Notes: generated from the letters alone by a model not told the origin. A stretch of 64,000 nucleotides of DNA from Gautieria morchelliformis (GCA_015179125.1 WHVA01000027.1:124001-188000); one strand, 5' to 3'. Positions 10,393-20,600 are shown, counted from the first letter of the stretch. Program-made: numbers and translations.

Positions 10393-11568
10393 ATGGATCC
10401 GGACGATCGTCTTCGGAATATGGAGGAGGAATTGACGCGGAACCGGATGAAGACCGACGCGATTGAAACAGCCTTACAAGCGATTTTGGCTAAGTTAGAT
10501 ATTCCACAAGGTGGTGGAAATGAAATGCTGGACGATCCAGATTTCGGAAAAGCGGAACTAGCGGAAAAGAGGATGTCCGCGAAGTTAGCAAAGGTCAAAC
10601 CCGCAACTCCGGCGGACTTTGACGGAGATCGGGAGAAGGGACGCGCATTCTTCAACACATGCAGCATCTACTTCGCAATTGTCGGAGACCTCTTTCCGAA
10701 CGACCAGGCTCGGATTCACTGGACATTGTCCTTTTTCAAATCGGACCGCGCAGCCCGTTTTGCAAACAAGGTGATCCGACATGAAGCAAAGGGCAAGGGG
10801 AACTACTTCCGGGACTGGGACGCGTTCGAGAAAACATTTTCCGACCAGTTCTGCCCGAAAAACGAGCAGCTCACAGCCCTTACAAAGCTCGAGGGGACGA
10901 GCTGGTACCAGGCCAAAGATCCGGTCGATGACTACATCGATCGCTTCCAGGAGCTCATCGACCTTGCGGAATATGACGACGACAAGACGATCGTCATCAA
11001 ATTCCGACGAGGACTTGATCCGACGCTCCAGAACCAAGTTGCGCTGCTTGGGGATGGAGCTCCGGATTTTGATGACCCGGAAGGGTGGTACCAAGCCGCG
11101 CAGAAGGTTTCTCGGAACAGGGACGCAAATGAGGCCTTCGTGGAGACGAGTCGGAACACGACACGCAGTTCCGCTCGTCCTACTCCACCTGTGCCAAAAC
11201 CCGGAAGCGCATTCATTCCCACACGGAAATTATTTCCGATGCTTGCTCCGCCTGCTCCTATTAGGAACCATAGCCCTCCTCCCTCGAAGAGTGGCCCTGC
11301 CCCGATGGATGTTGACCGCATGCGCGGAAAAGGCCACGGAACTATCACCTGCTTCCGCTGCCGACAACCAGGCCACTACGCTCGCGAGTGCCCCCAAGCC
11401 TTTGATATCCGGCTTATGACCACAGAGGAGAAACTCGAGATCCTTCCAGAGTTCCTCGCGCTTGCAGACATAAACGGAGTGCCCACTGCGGAAGAGCTTT
11501 CCGAAAATGCGGAACATGGTCTACCGGAAGCGGAAGATGCATCGGATTTTGTGACACGCAGCGGGTGA
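10393..11568 (+). CDS. gag: G1 Gag
   Basis: Structural protein of the virus-like particle, 391 residues from the first in-frame ATG (MDPDDRLRNMEEEL). The frame is open back to the LTR end but without an ATG. An N-terminal helical segment is followed by a retrotransposon-gag core (about residues 85-230, with TALTKLEGTSWYQAKDPVDD) and a Pro/Ser linker. One CCHC zinc knuckle, CFRCRQPGHYAREC, lies near residue 320. The stop overlaps the pol frame, which is -1 relative to gag; the last sense codons are AGC GGG TGA. The G2 copy has exactly the same length. Gag-Pol is therefore presumably made by -1 frameshifting, but I see no canonical slippery heptamer. Confidence 0.9.
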   Translation: MDPDDRLRNMEEELTRNRMKTDAIETALQAILAKLDIPQGGGNEMLDDPDFGKAELAEKRMSAKLAKVKPATPADFDGDREKGRAFFNTCSIYFAIVGDLFPNDQARIHWTLSFFKSDRAARFANKVIRHEAKGKGNYFRDWDAFEKTFSDQFCPKNEQLTALTKLEGTSWYQAKDPVDDYIDRFQELIDLAEYDDDKTIVIKFRRGLDPTLQNQVALLGDGAPDFDDPEGWYQAAQKVSRNRDANEAFVETSRNTTRSSARPTPPVPKPGSAFIPTRKLFPMLAPPAPIRNHSPPPSKSGPAPMDVDRMRGKGHGTITCFRCRQPGHYARECPQAFDIRLMTTEEKLEILPEFLALADINGVPTAEELSENAEHGLPEAEDASDFVTRSG

Positions 11569-14500
11569 GATGTGTGCCCCTGCTGCCTGTACATAACCGG
11601 TTTGCCTGTCTTGAAGTAGAGAATGAAAAGCCCCCACTCCCCTCACTTCGTATAGACCCACCGGATAAAGTCACACAAAAACCAAATCTGACACCCCATC
11701 CATCCCGCATCCGCCCTTGGGAGAGACGCCTTCCGAAGCGCTATGTTGTTGCTGCCACCCCTGGCCCCAAGTCACTAGTCATTAAGGTGGAGATCCAGAC
11801 GACAGATACGGCGGAAGTCAAATCCGGACCCGCCCTTGTCGATTGCGGGGCCACTGGTCAGTTTATGGACCGGGACTATGTGGAACGGAACCGACTGACC
11901 ACGCGGAAGTTGCAACGTGCAATCCCGGTGTTCAATGTGGATGGAAGCCCCAATGAGGCAGGGTCCATCACGGAGATAGTAGACACAATTCTCCGCTACG
12001 ATGGACACTCAGAACGCACTTCCTTTGCAGTCACCAGCCTGGGGAAGCAGGACATCATCCTCGGGTTTACCTGGCTTCAGGAGCACAACCCGGAGATCAA
12101 TTGGCAGACTCGGAAGGTACTGATGAGTCGATGTCCAGCCAAGTGTCACATGTGCAGGTCGGAACTGCGGAAGGAGCGCCAGGAGCAGCGGAAGACTGAA
12201 CGGCTCATACAGACATGTCGTTCTGGCCCCCATCCACTGCTTGCAGAAGAAGACTCGGAAGCGGAATTTGAACCGGATCCCACTTCCAATTCCGATTCCG
12301 ATTCCGATTCCGACGTCATCCGACTCGGCCCGGAAGACATTCTGGCGGAAGGGGAGCGCTTGCTGTACGTAAACCTTCCGCCGGAAGCGGAACACATCCG
12401 CGCCACCGGAAATATTTCGCAACGCCTTGCTGAAGCCTCCAAGAGGCATGATAGAGTAGAGGCGGAAATTCCGGAGTACCTGCGAGAGTTCGAGGACGTC
12501 TTTTCCAAGGAGTCGTTTGATACCCTGCCTCCACGGAAGCTGTGGGACCACGCCATCGAGTTGGAGCCTGGGTCAAAGCCCACCAACTGCAAGGTCTACC
12601 CGCTGTCACCCAAGGAGCAGGTAGAGCTCGATGCATTCCTTGCGGAAAACCTCCGTACAGGGAGGATCCGCCCCTCCAAGTCACCCATGGCATCTCCGGT
12701 GTTCTTCATCAAGAAGAAGGATGGCTCGCTCAGACTTGTGCAGGACTACCGGGCCTTGAATGCGATCACGATCAAGAACCGGTACCCCATTCCACTCATT
12801 TCCGAACTGATCACACAACTCCGCGGGGCGAGGTACTTCACTAAGCTGGATGTCCGCTGGGGCTTCAACAATGTCCGGATCCGGGAGGGAGACGAGTGGA
12901 AGGCCGCATTCCGCACCAATCGAGGACTCTTTGAGCCACAGGTCATGTTCTTTGGCCTCACCAACAGTCCTGCCACGTTCCAGATGATGATGAATGATAT
13001 TTTCCGTGACATGATAGCAGAAGGGGTTGTCTGCGTCTACCTCGATGACATCCTCATTTTCACGAAAACAATGTCCGAACATCGGGAAGTCGTGCGGAGA
13101 GTGCTGGAACGGCTCCGGGAGTACAACCTGTGTCTCAAGCCGGAAAAGTGCGAATTTGAGCGGACACGGATAGAGTATCTTGGGGTGATTGTGTCGGAAG
13201 GAAAGGTGGAAATGGACCCAGTCAAAGTTTCCGGTGTATCGGATTGGCCCGTGCCGCGAAACAAGAAGGAGGTCCAGTCCTTCGTTGGGTTTGTCAATTT
13301 CTACCGGCGGTTCATCAAGGACTTCTCCTGCCACGCCCGTGCCCTCTTCGACCTCACCAAGAAAGAGGTTGGATGGCGGTGGGGAGAGCCGGAACAGACT
13401 TCCTTTGACAAACTCAAGGAGCTGATCACTTCCGCTCCGGTCCTGATCTTTCCCGACGACTCTCGCCCTTATCGAGTCGAGGCGGATTCTTCCGACGCAG
13501 CTACCGGAGCGGTCTTGTCACAGCAGTCATCGGAAGATGGTGGGGGGTGGCATCCGATTGCCTTCTTCTCTAAGAGCCTTAGTCCGGTCGAGCGGAACTA
13601 TGAGATCCATGACAAGGAGATGCTGGCAATCATCCGAGCGCTGGAGGAGTGGCGACACTTCCTCGAGGGTGCTCTATGCCCTTTTGAGATCTGGACAGAC
13701 CACAAGAACCTCGAGTATTTCCGCACATCTAAGAAGCTGAACCGACGACAAGCACGGTGGTCCCTACACCTGTCCCGGTTCGACTTCATGCTCCACCACC
13801 GCCCCGGCCGCACCATGGGCAAGCCCGATGCCCTATCCCGCCGCGCGGATCACGGAAGCGGAAGTGGAGACAACGCGGATATGACACTGCTCCGCCCTAG
13901 TCTCTTTGCAATCCGTGCCCTAGAAGGAGTAACTGCAGTTGGGGCGGAAGCGGAAATGCTCCGGGATATCCGGAGGCAGTACCGGAATGGAGAGAAGGAG
14001 GAGTCGGTGGTGAAGGCAGTGGAGGAACTCCGGAAAGGGCACTCACGGTCTGTACGGGCAGCGGAATGGTCGGAACGTGATGGCCTGCTCCACTTCAGGG
14101 GCAAGGTCTATGTTCCGGGTGGGGCGGACCTCCGCCGTCGCATCGTGTCCCAGCACCATGACACACGGGTCGCTGGGCATGCTGGCAGGTGGAAGACGCT
14201 GGAGTTAGTGGCTCGGAATTACTGGTGGCCTCAGATGTCCCGCTACATCGGACAGTACGTGAAGACGTGTGACCTTTGTCTCCGAACCAAGGCGCAACGA
14301 CATCCGCCCGTCGGAGAACTTGTTCCGCTCCCGATTCCCGAATCCCGCTGGGACACCATCAGTGTCGACTTCATCGTTGAACTCCCAGAGTCTCATGGCT
14401 ACGACGCGATCATGAACGTCGTGGATTCGGTGAGCAAGGTGTCCCACTTCATTCCGACGCACACGACGATCACAGCCCTCGGAGCGGCCCGCCTGTTCCT

Positions 14501-15689
14501 TGCACATGTCTGGAAGTTGCATGGGCTCCCGAAGCAAGTCGTTTCCGACCGAGGTCCGCAGTTTGTCGCGGAACTGACTCGGGAGCTCTACCGCCTGCTC
14601 GGCATAAAGCTGGCTACCACCACAGCGTACCATCCGCAGGGTGACGGACAGACGGAACGGGTCAATCAGGAGTTGGAGCAATATCTCCGCCTCTTTGTCA
14701 ACGAGAGGCAGGATGACTGGGATGAGTTACTTCCGCTGGCGGAATTCCAATACAACAACCATGTCCATTCCGCCACGCAACAGACTCCCTTCATGCTTGA
14801 CTCCGGACGACACCCGCGGATGGGCTTCGAACCACGCCAGGCTGACTCCCGACTCGAGACGGTCAATGAGTTCCGAGACCGCATGGACTCCACCCTTTCG
14901 GAAGCCAAGTCGGCCCTTGCGAAGGCCAAGGATGACATGGCAAGGTACTACAACCGACACCGGGTTCCTGCCCCAGAGTACCAAGTTGGAGACAAGGTGT
15001 ACCTAGATGCAAGTGACATCCGCACCACACGCCCTTCGCAGAAGCTTGCCCACCGCTACCTTGGGCCCTTCACAGTGACGCGGAGGGTTGGACGGAATGC
15101 ATACCGCCTCCGACTTCCGATGTCCATGTCCCGCCTCCACCCCGTCTTCAACGTGGTGAAGTTACTCCCTATGCTTGAGGACCCAATTCCACGTCGGAAG
15201 GCTCATCCGCCACCTCCGCCAGAAATTGTAGATGGGGAAGAGCACTACGTGGTGGAACGGATCCTGGACAGCCGGTTTGTGCGAGGACGACTCCAATTCC
15301 TCGTGAAATGGGAAGGGTATGGGTACGAGGAGAATTCGTGGGTCCCGGAGCAAGATGTTTCCGCTCCTGACAAACTCCGGGAGTTCTATAGGACACATCC
15401 AGGTGCCCCTCGCCGAATCCGCTCGCTGGCATTTCAATCCCTTGTGTCCCGTGCTTCGAGGACGCAGCACGCTAGAGGGGGGGTGATGTCAGGGGACACC
15501 CTGTTTTCCATTTCCAGTTCCGACTCCATTTCCGACTCCGCTTCCGGTTCCGATTCCATCTCCGCATCCGCTTTCTGGAACGATTCCGCTTCTGGGAGAA
15601 CTTCCACCAGTTCCGTTCGCCTTGCCAGTTCCACTCCAATTTCCAACTTCCGCCCCGGAACAGTGTCGGAAATCAAGCGACTCGCATAA
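11565..15689 (+). CDS. pol: G1 Pol: PR-RT-RNase H-IN-chromodomain
   Basis: Intact 1374-codon frame in -1 relative to gag, with no ATG at its beginning. Order: retropepsin with LVDCGATGQF (active D at about 93); reverse transcriptase with VYLDDILIF (about 490); RNase H (ATGAVLSQ, WTDHKNLEYF); integrase HHCC zinc finger (HHDTRVAGHAGRW to CDLC). The DDE core follows (SVDFIVELP, VVSDRGPQF, GQTERVNQELEQY). A C-terminal chromodomain (YVVERILDSRF, FLVKWEGYGYEENSW, about 1225-1280) probably directs insertion into heterochromatin. The frame then runs through the polypurine tract and about 200 bp into the 3' LTR, adding a Ser/Asp-rich tail of about 66 residues before TAA at 15687. In G2 this read-through is blocked by a stop at the LTR edge. 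Confidence 0.92.
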   Translation: MRCVPLLPVHNRFACLEVENEKPPLPSLRIDPPDKVTQKPNLTPHPSRIRPWERRLPKRYVVAATPGPKSLVIKVEIQTTDTAEVKSGPALVDCGATGQFMDRDYVERNRLTTRKLQRAIPVFNVDGSPNEAGSITEIVDTILRYDGHSERTSFAVTSLGKQDIILGFTWLQEHNPEINWQTRKVLMSRCPAKCHMCRSELRKERQEQRKTERLIQTCRSGPHPLLAEEDSEAEFEPDPTSNSDSDSDSDVIRLGPEDILAEGERLLYVNLPPEAEHIRATGNISQRLAEASKRHDRVEAEIPEYLREFEDVFSKESFDTLPPRKLWDHAIELEPGSKPTNCKVYPLSPKEQVELDAFLAENLRTGRIRPSKSPMASPVFFIKKKDGSLRLVQDYRALNAITIKNRYPIPLISELITQLRGARYFTKLDVRWGFNNVRIREGDEWKAAFRTNRGLFEPQVMFFGLTNSPATFQMMMNDIFRDMIAEGVVCVYLDDILIFTKTMSEHREVVRRVLERLREYNLCLKPEKCEFERTRIEYLGVIVSEGKVEMDPVKVSGVSDWPVPRNKKEVQSFVGFVNFYRRFIKDFSCHARALFDLTKKEVGWRWGEPEQTSFDKLKELITSAPVLIFPDDSRPYRVEADSSDAATGAVLSQQSSEDGGGWHPIAFFSKSLSPVERNYEIHDKEMLAIIRALEEWRHFLEGALCPFEIWTDHKNLEYFRTSKKLNRRQARWSLHLSRFDFMLHHRPGRTMGKPDALSRRADHGSGSGDNADMTLLRPSLFAIRALEGVTAVGAEAEMLRDIRRQYRNGEKEESVVKAVEELRKGHSRSVRAAEWSERDGLLHFRGKVYVPGGADLRRRIVSQHHDTRVAGHAGRWKTLELVARNYWWPQMSRYIGQYVKTCDLCLRTKAQRHPPVGELVPLPIPESRWDTISVDFIVELPESHGYDAIMNVVDSVSKVSHFIPTHTTITALGAARLFLAHVWKLHGLPKQVVSDRGPQFVAELTRELYRLLGIKLATTTAYHPQGDGQTERVNQELEQYLRLFVNERQDDWDELLPLAEFQYNNHVHSATQQTPFMLDSGRHPRMGFEPRQADSRLETVNEFRDRMDSTLSEAKSALAKAKDDMARYYNRHRVPAPEYQVGDKVYLDASDIRTTRPSQKLAHRYLGPFTVTRRVGRNAYRLRLPMSMSRLHPVFNVVKLLPMLEDPIPRRKAHPPPPPEIVDGEEHYVVERILDSRFVRGRLQFLVKWEGYGYEENSWVPEQDVSAPDKLREFYRTHPGAPRRIRSLAFQSLVSRASRTQHARGGVMSGDTLFSISSSDSISDSASGSDSISASAFWNDSASGRTSTSSVRLASSTPISNFRPGTVSEIKRLA
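15472..15486 (+). other. G1 polypurine tract
   Basis: A purine run (agagggggggtga) lies directly before the 3' LTR TGTCAGG, the usual primer for plus-strand DNA synthesis. It is translated as part of the Pol tail. Confidence 0.75.
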
Positions 15690-15947
15690 TAGGTGGCATC
15701 AAGGGTCGATCAAGGGTCAGGGGGATGCAGGGTTGATGGCGGGTGCCAAGTGTTGTCCCTGGCTGCGCAGCGTAGTATAATACGGACTCGCTGACATTGG
15801 GGGTCCTTAGACTTTTCTCTTTGGATTTCCCCTTGTCAGGTGAGAATCCCCTCTTTGTATGCTCTGTTCATTTATACATACTTTGGATTTCCCCTTGTCA
15901 GTTGTGTGGTAGTGTGATCTCCACGACTAGCCAGGGTTGCCCTTACA
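15487..15947 (+). repeat. G1 3' LTR
   Basis: 461 bp, with one difference from the 5' LTR that I could find by eye. It encodes the last part of the Pol frame. Confidence 0.92.
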
Positions 15948-16587
15948 CAAGCCCTGCTAGTCTAAGATAGTAGTCTATAGAAGAGGGCTTAAGACAATGG
16001 TCACAGTGTAGTCAAGTTTTTCACAAGATAGATGTATGATAATTGAACTGCATAATATACATGCGAATGTAGACTACTTATACCGAATGCTCATATGATA
16101 TCAGCGAATAGGAAAGAGGCCATCATGAGTCAGGGTTGGATAGGGGTGCGCAGTCAGGATACAAATAGATGAAACACATATACAATAGAACTAAGGAGTG
16201 CAAACATGAAACGACGGGGAGGAAAGAGGACAAAGGTACCTATGTAAGGAAACATGCCTTGAGACCTGCATACATGTTACCCTGCACGGAGTCTTGGTCT
16301 GCTGGGTTGATCCCACACGATCTATGGGTAGGACGTCCTGCGAATGCATTCCGGCCATAGGAACACCCAAAGGGGGTTGAATCGGGAAGGTGATGGGGCC
16401 AGTGATGAACCATCATGCCAGGTAAAGGATGTTGATCATGTTTGATGGCATGCCTATTGGCAAATGATGCGAGTAGTGAATGGTCATTCGGCGAATTCTG
16501 AGAAGGGCGATCGGGGCAAATGTAGAGATGGAGCGATGAAAAGGGAAGATGGGGGTAACTTGATACAAGAATAAATGGGTCATGACA
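15948..16587 (-). repeat. R2 repeat, copy 1 (LTR-like)
   Basis: Homologous to 51600-52296 (same orientation) and 29128-29480 (opposite). On the minus strand it begins TGTCATGACCC at 16587, like an LTR terminus. No coding capacity. It borders G1 directly. Confidence 0.6.
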
Positions 16588-16589
16588 AT

Positions 16590-17900
16590 GACCACATCCT
16601 CACAGGACACTTCAGGGTCAACAAGAGCTTGGAGCTGATCCAGTGAGACTACACTTGGCCAGGGATTCGATCCTTTGTCAAGGAGTATTGCAAGATGTGT
16701 GCCACTTGTATGCGAAGCAAGCCACAATGTCACAAGCCCTACAGTCTCCTTAAACAACTTCCCATTTCCGAGAAGCCTTGGATTTCTATTTCTATGGATT
16801 TCATTGAGCAGCTCCCACCTTCATCCAAGTTCACTTCCATACTAGTGATTGTTGACCACTTCACAAAGCAGGTAATCTTCATCCCTACCACAGATAAGAT
16901 AACCTTGCAAGAGCTCACTCACCTCTTCGTCCTTCACATCTTCTCCAAGCATGGAGTCCCTTCACATGTCACCTCAGGCAGGGGCTCCGTGTTTGTCTCT
17001 CACTTCTGGTGTTCTCTAGGGAAAGCCCTGGATATGCAGTTGCATTTCACCTCAGGATACCATCCCAAGGGCGACAGTCAAACCAAGCATGCTAACCAAA
17101 CCTTGGAACAGTACCTCAGAATCTATTGCAACTACCAACAGTCCAATTGGGCCTCGCTCCTTCCCCTTTCCAAGTTCGCTTATAACAATGCGCCTAGTGC
17201 AACCACTGGCATATCCCTGTTCTTTGCTAATAAGGGTTACCACCCAAACCTAGCTGTTCACCCCAAGCAAGACCTCACCTCGGCCCAAGCTTGAGACTTC
17301 ATGGTTGACCTGGACAAGCTTTCCAAGAACTTTGCCAAGCTATCCTTGAGGGTCAGAAAGCTTACCAAACCTCAGCCAATGTTTGATGCAAGTCCACCCC
17401 TGAGTTCCAAGTAGGGTCCTTTGCCTTTGTCAAGGCACAGTACTTCAATACAACTCGGCCCACCAAGAAGCTTGCTGAGAAGTTTTTGGGTCCTTTTGAG
17501 ATCATTGCACAAGCCGGTACTCACTCATTCACCCTTTGACTCCCAGATCACATGCACTCAGTCCACCCAGTATTCCATGTATCCATGCTCTAGCCAGCCT
17601 CACCCAACACCATTCCAAACCAAGTCCAGCCTCCTCCACCTGCAGTCATTATCAACGGCAAGCCTGAGTTTGAAGTCTCAGAAATACTCAACTCCAAAAT
17701 TGATAATAGGCAGAAGAGCTGCAAGTTGCTCTACCTTGTTAGGTGGACTGGTTACAAGGGTCCCAACAAAGAAACCTCGTGGATCCTCACCTCCAAGCTT
17801 GATCACACCTTGGAACTGGTCAAAGACTTTCATGAGCCTTGCCCTGGCAAGCCAGGACCTTTGGCCTCTCTATGATTCTATGTTTAACCCCCATGGCCCT
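16590..17900 (+). pseudogene. G3: gypsy integrase and chromodomain remnant
   Basis: Decayed 3' part of a Tf2-like chromovirus pol. Recognisable in order: DYTWPGIRSFVKEYC and CKMCATC of the zinc finger; SMDFIEQLPPSS; then SGRGSVFVS, where the second catalytic Asp is lost (the family has SDRG). SGYHPKGDSQTKHANQTLEQY follows, where the catalytic Glu is replaced (the family has TERVNQ). Further on come VHPVFHVS and a chromodomain (LLYLVRWTGYKGPNKETSW). At least two stops are TGA at positions where the family has Arg (before DYTWPG and after SAQA), plus frameshifts near 17.4 and 17.55 kb. The gag-RT part is missing; R2 lies directly upstream. Confidence 0.8.
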
Positions 17901-18000
17901 TAGTAGTTACATTCCAAAACATCCTCTCGATCCGAATAACAAAGTCACACACAAAAGCAATAATACCAAGAAAATTCCACTACTCCGAGATTCGGTAGTA

Positions 18001-18465
18001 TAGGCGGGTGCTCGCAACTTTTTATTATATGTAGATTCACCCATTTTATCAGATTATAGAAAAGAAGAGGGTGAAAATACATGGCAATCTTATTGTTGGG
18101 ATATAAATAAATTTTCTTTTGTCCCTCCCCGAGCGGTGGCTCTGCCGACAAGAACGCCTCTTCTTAGTTTTCTACCCACTTTTAATATACACTATATCAT
18201 TATAACTATTGATACTAATACTCCTACTCATATCTATTAGAAGTATCTATCCAAGTATCTGTTATTCTATCTTGTAGTCAGATACTCTCTCATATGTATA
18301 TATATCTCTGAGATGTTTAAACATATACAGAATATTCTAATAACATCTATTATTCTCCTCATAAATACTACTATATATTCCTATATGTTGTTATTAATGC
18401 TCTTATAATATATATTATATACTCATATATGCTGTATCACATGACCATTTTGATTATCCTCCATA
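18001..18465 (+). repeat. R5 AT-rich dispersed repeat, copy 1
   Basis: Closely related to 48815-49362, from ctcgcaactttttatta to gatta(t/a)cctcc. Mostly AT with short tandem-like tatc/actc words. It has a TATA-like gatataaataaatt followed by a small GC island (ccccgagcggtggctctgcc). No open frame; class unknown. Confidence 0.6.
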
Positions 18466-18481
18466 GTTTACTCCCTCATCC

Positions 18482-19554
18482 TCACATCCTCGACTTCGCT
18501 CTCCTCCTTGCTATCCACCCCCACCATTTCCTCATTACTACTACTTTCATTCTCCAACTGCACCGTTCCATATACTCCCCCAAGTCCCATGCATTCTGTT
18601 TCCATTTCAGAAAGTTCCTCCCCCTTAGAATCCTTATGAACTCCATATCCACCCTGTTCATCCTATCATTCGCTGCCCTAAACTCTCCCAACAGCTCGCA
18701 TACCTTCTCCCCAACCTTGCCAACCTTCTTTCCAACATCCCTCACCACAGCTATCAGCTCCTTTATCTTCACACTTTGCTCCTTTTCATATCTTTTTTTC
18801 TGTTTCTTATTCTCCCCCACCATGCTTTCCTTTCCCTGATCACCCCTGACCTAGCTCTTCCTTGCTTCCATCCTTTCTATCCTTGCCTCCAAATTCTGCT
18901 CAGCTTAATCCTCACTAGACTCCCCCTCCATGACCTCGTCAGGAACCTTGACTGCCTTCCTCAGTCTTGGGTCCTTCTTATCATCCTCACCCCACTTCCA
19001 CTTCTTGCGCTTGCTTCCCTTGCGTTTTCCTTTGCTCGCCCCACCACAGCAATGCCTGTGGGCAATGTTGCACCCCACAGACCATGTCCTGCACCACACA
19101 CAAGCCCCAAGATTGACATCACCTAGGCCATAATCAACACTCACAGGGCGCAAGCAAGTATACTTGCATTCCTGGCAAGTTGCACATGTCATCCCAGCTT
19201 TCCTTGCCAGTTGCCACTCGCGAGGTCCTCCATCAGCGAGCTTGTACCCAAACAGTGACAGATTTATTGGGTGGTAGGCAAACAGCATCCATTTATACTA
19301 TCAAGAGTTAGTGAGGTTATGACAACAATCCGAGGTGAACTTACCTTGTCACTTTTTGGACCTTCCTGCCACAGCTTGTGCATGTCAATGGCATCAGCCT
19401 TGCTGAGCCTCAGGACAGCCTTCCATAGAACCTTGGGCAAAACCTCACCCAAGGGTTCTGCAACCTTTGTGAGGAGCATCTAGTGGAAGATGTTGTCGAC
19501 ACTGTCAACATTGATGGCAGAGTTGAAGAATGGTTGGGGACGGGGACGCACCAT
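18482..19554 (-). pseudogene. Cys-rich hypothetical protein gene, broken
   Basis: I do not recognise the family with certainty. From ATG 19554 (MVRPRPQPFF) one frame can be followed across an apparent GT-AG intron near 19300-19346 to 18482. It is interrupted by three stops. One follows SVDNIFH, one follows MEGESSED, and one precedes the segment VRGDQGKES. The middle holds a Cys cluster (CATCQECKYTC, then CVWC and CNIAH), suggesting a zinc-binding or DNA-binding module. Next comes a Lys-rich basic patch (KGKRKGSKRKKWKW) and a C-terminal helical region (IKELIAVVRDVGKKVGKVGE). Such proteins recur near transposons in agaricomycetes, as far as I recall. It lies between repeats R5 and R3. Confidence 0.5.
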
Positions 19555-19729
19555 GGTTATCTGGCACTTGGTTTACTGCCTCTGTCCAACCTCCTTTTAT
19601 CTAACCTCAGCTACAAGTTAAGCTTTGCCTTTCCGGCCACTTAACATCGGGCCAATGATCTAGATCCATGGATAGGCGAACCTTGTTCATATTGCAGCCT
19701 CAAGGGTCTCGGCCATAAGGGGGGGATAC

Positions 19730-19961
19730 TGTAATAACCTGGCCTTACCAGTACTACCTTTCTGCCAACCCAACCCCTGTGATACTTGTGCCCAAGCCTT
19801 GTGATACCATGCCCGACCCCAAGCTTATGCCCAAGCTTAACCACATGACCTTATCCCTTAGTTATATGTTCTGTTCCATCACACATCAATTAGTTATATT
19901 TACCTCACCCATATCCCTGCATATGCTCACCCCTGATCCCTATCTCACCTGTATATAAACC
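19730..19961 (+). repeat. R3 LTR fragment, copy 1
   Basis: Begins TGTAATAACC directly after a purine tract (aagggggggatac, 19717-19729), the layout of a polypurine tract and 3' LTR. A near-identical stretch is the target into which G2 inserted (30440-30585 plus 48583-48605). It ends with gtatataaacc, TATA-like, at the joint with the next LTR. It may be the 3' LTR of G3. Confidence 0.55.
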
Positions 19962-20422
19962 TGTAAGGGCAACCCTGGCTAGTCATGGAGATCACACTAC
20001 CACACAACTGACAAGGGGAAATCCAAAGTATGTATAAATGAACAGAGCATACAAAGAGGGGATTCTCACCTGACAAGGGGAAATCCAAAGAGAAAAGTCT
20101 AAGGACCCCCAATGTCAGCGAGTCCGTATTATACTACGCTGCGCAGCCAGGGACAACACTTGGCACCCGCCATCAACCCTGCATCCCCCTGACCCTTGAT
20201 CGACCCTTGATGCCACCTATTATGCGAGTCGCTTGATTTCCGACACTGTTCCGGGGCGGAAGTCGGAAATTGGAGTGGAACTGGCAAGGCGAATGGAACT
20301 GGTGGAAGTTCTCCCAGAAGCGGAATCGTTCCAGAAAGCGGATGCGGAGATGGAATCGGAACCGGAAGCGGAGTCGGAAATGGAGTCGGAACTGGAAATG
20401 GAAAACAGGGTGTCCCCTGACA
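19962..20422 (-). repeat. G-family LTR, recombinant copy
   Basis: Full 461-bp LTR of the G1/G2 family in reverse orientation (TGTAAGGG to CCCCTGACA on the plus strand). The flanks are aaacc and ggggc, so there is no target duplication. On one side is R3 and on the other a copia gag fragment, so it probably marks a recombination joint. Confidence 0.85.
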
Positions 20423-20600
20423 GGGGCATGACTGGAGGATCAGGAGGTCGAATGGATCTCCCTTCTATATGCCTGAGTAGATTTTTGGACTCAAAATAAC
20501 TTGTGAGAGTAGCTCGCCACAGAGGCCAATTACTTCCATCTGTTGCAAGCTTCTCCACACCCAAAAGCTTCTGCAAAGTGTCTGTGGGGCCCATAACCCT
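20423..20600 (-). pseudogene. Copia Gag N-terminal fragment (C2 relative)
   Basis: Encodes MGPTDTLQKLLGVEKLATDG and about 40 further residues, then is cut by the G-family LTR at 20422. It closely matches the N terminus of C2 Gag-Pol. Its start codon again lies inside a GGGTTATGGGCCC motif (20587-20599) one base after the LTR. Confidence 0.75.

Larger units (their letters stand above)
9745..15947 (+). mobile_element. G1: nearly intact Ty3/gypsy chromovirus
   Basis: Complete LTR retrotransposon of 6203 bp: LTR, primer site, gag, pol (PR-RT-RNase H-IN-chromodomain), polypurine tract, LTR. The two 461-bp LTRs differ by one base that I could find (G/A in the Ser-rich part), so the copy is young. 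Both reading frames are intact, so it could be active. Oddly there is no 5-bp target duplication: the left flank ends ggttt and the right begins caagc, and they belong to two different repeats (R1 and R2). This suggests the copy formed by LTR recombination or lost flanking DNA. Confidence 0.93.

Noticed and set aside
20233..20499. Glu-rich frame antisense to the G-family LTR
   Set aside because: Present opposite most LTRs because the hexamer array lacks stops on both strands; no sign that it is expressed.
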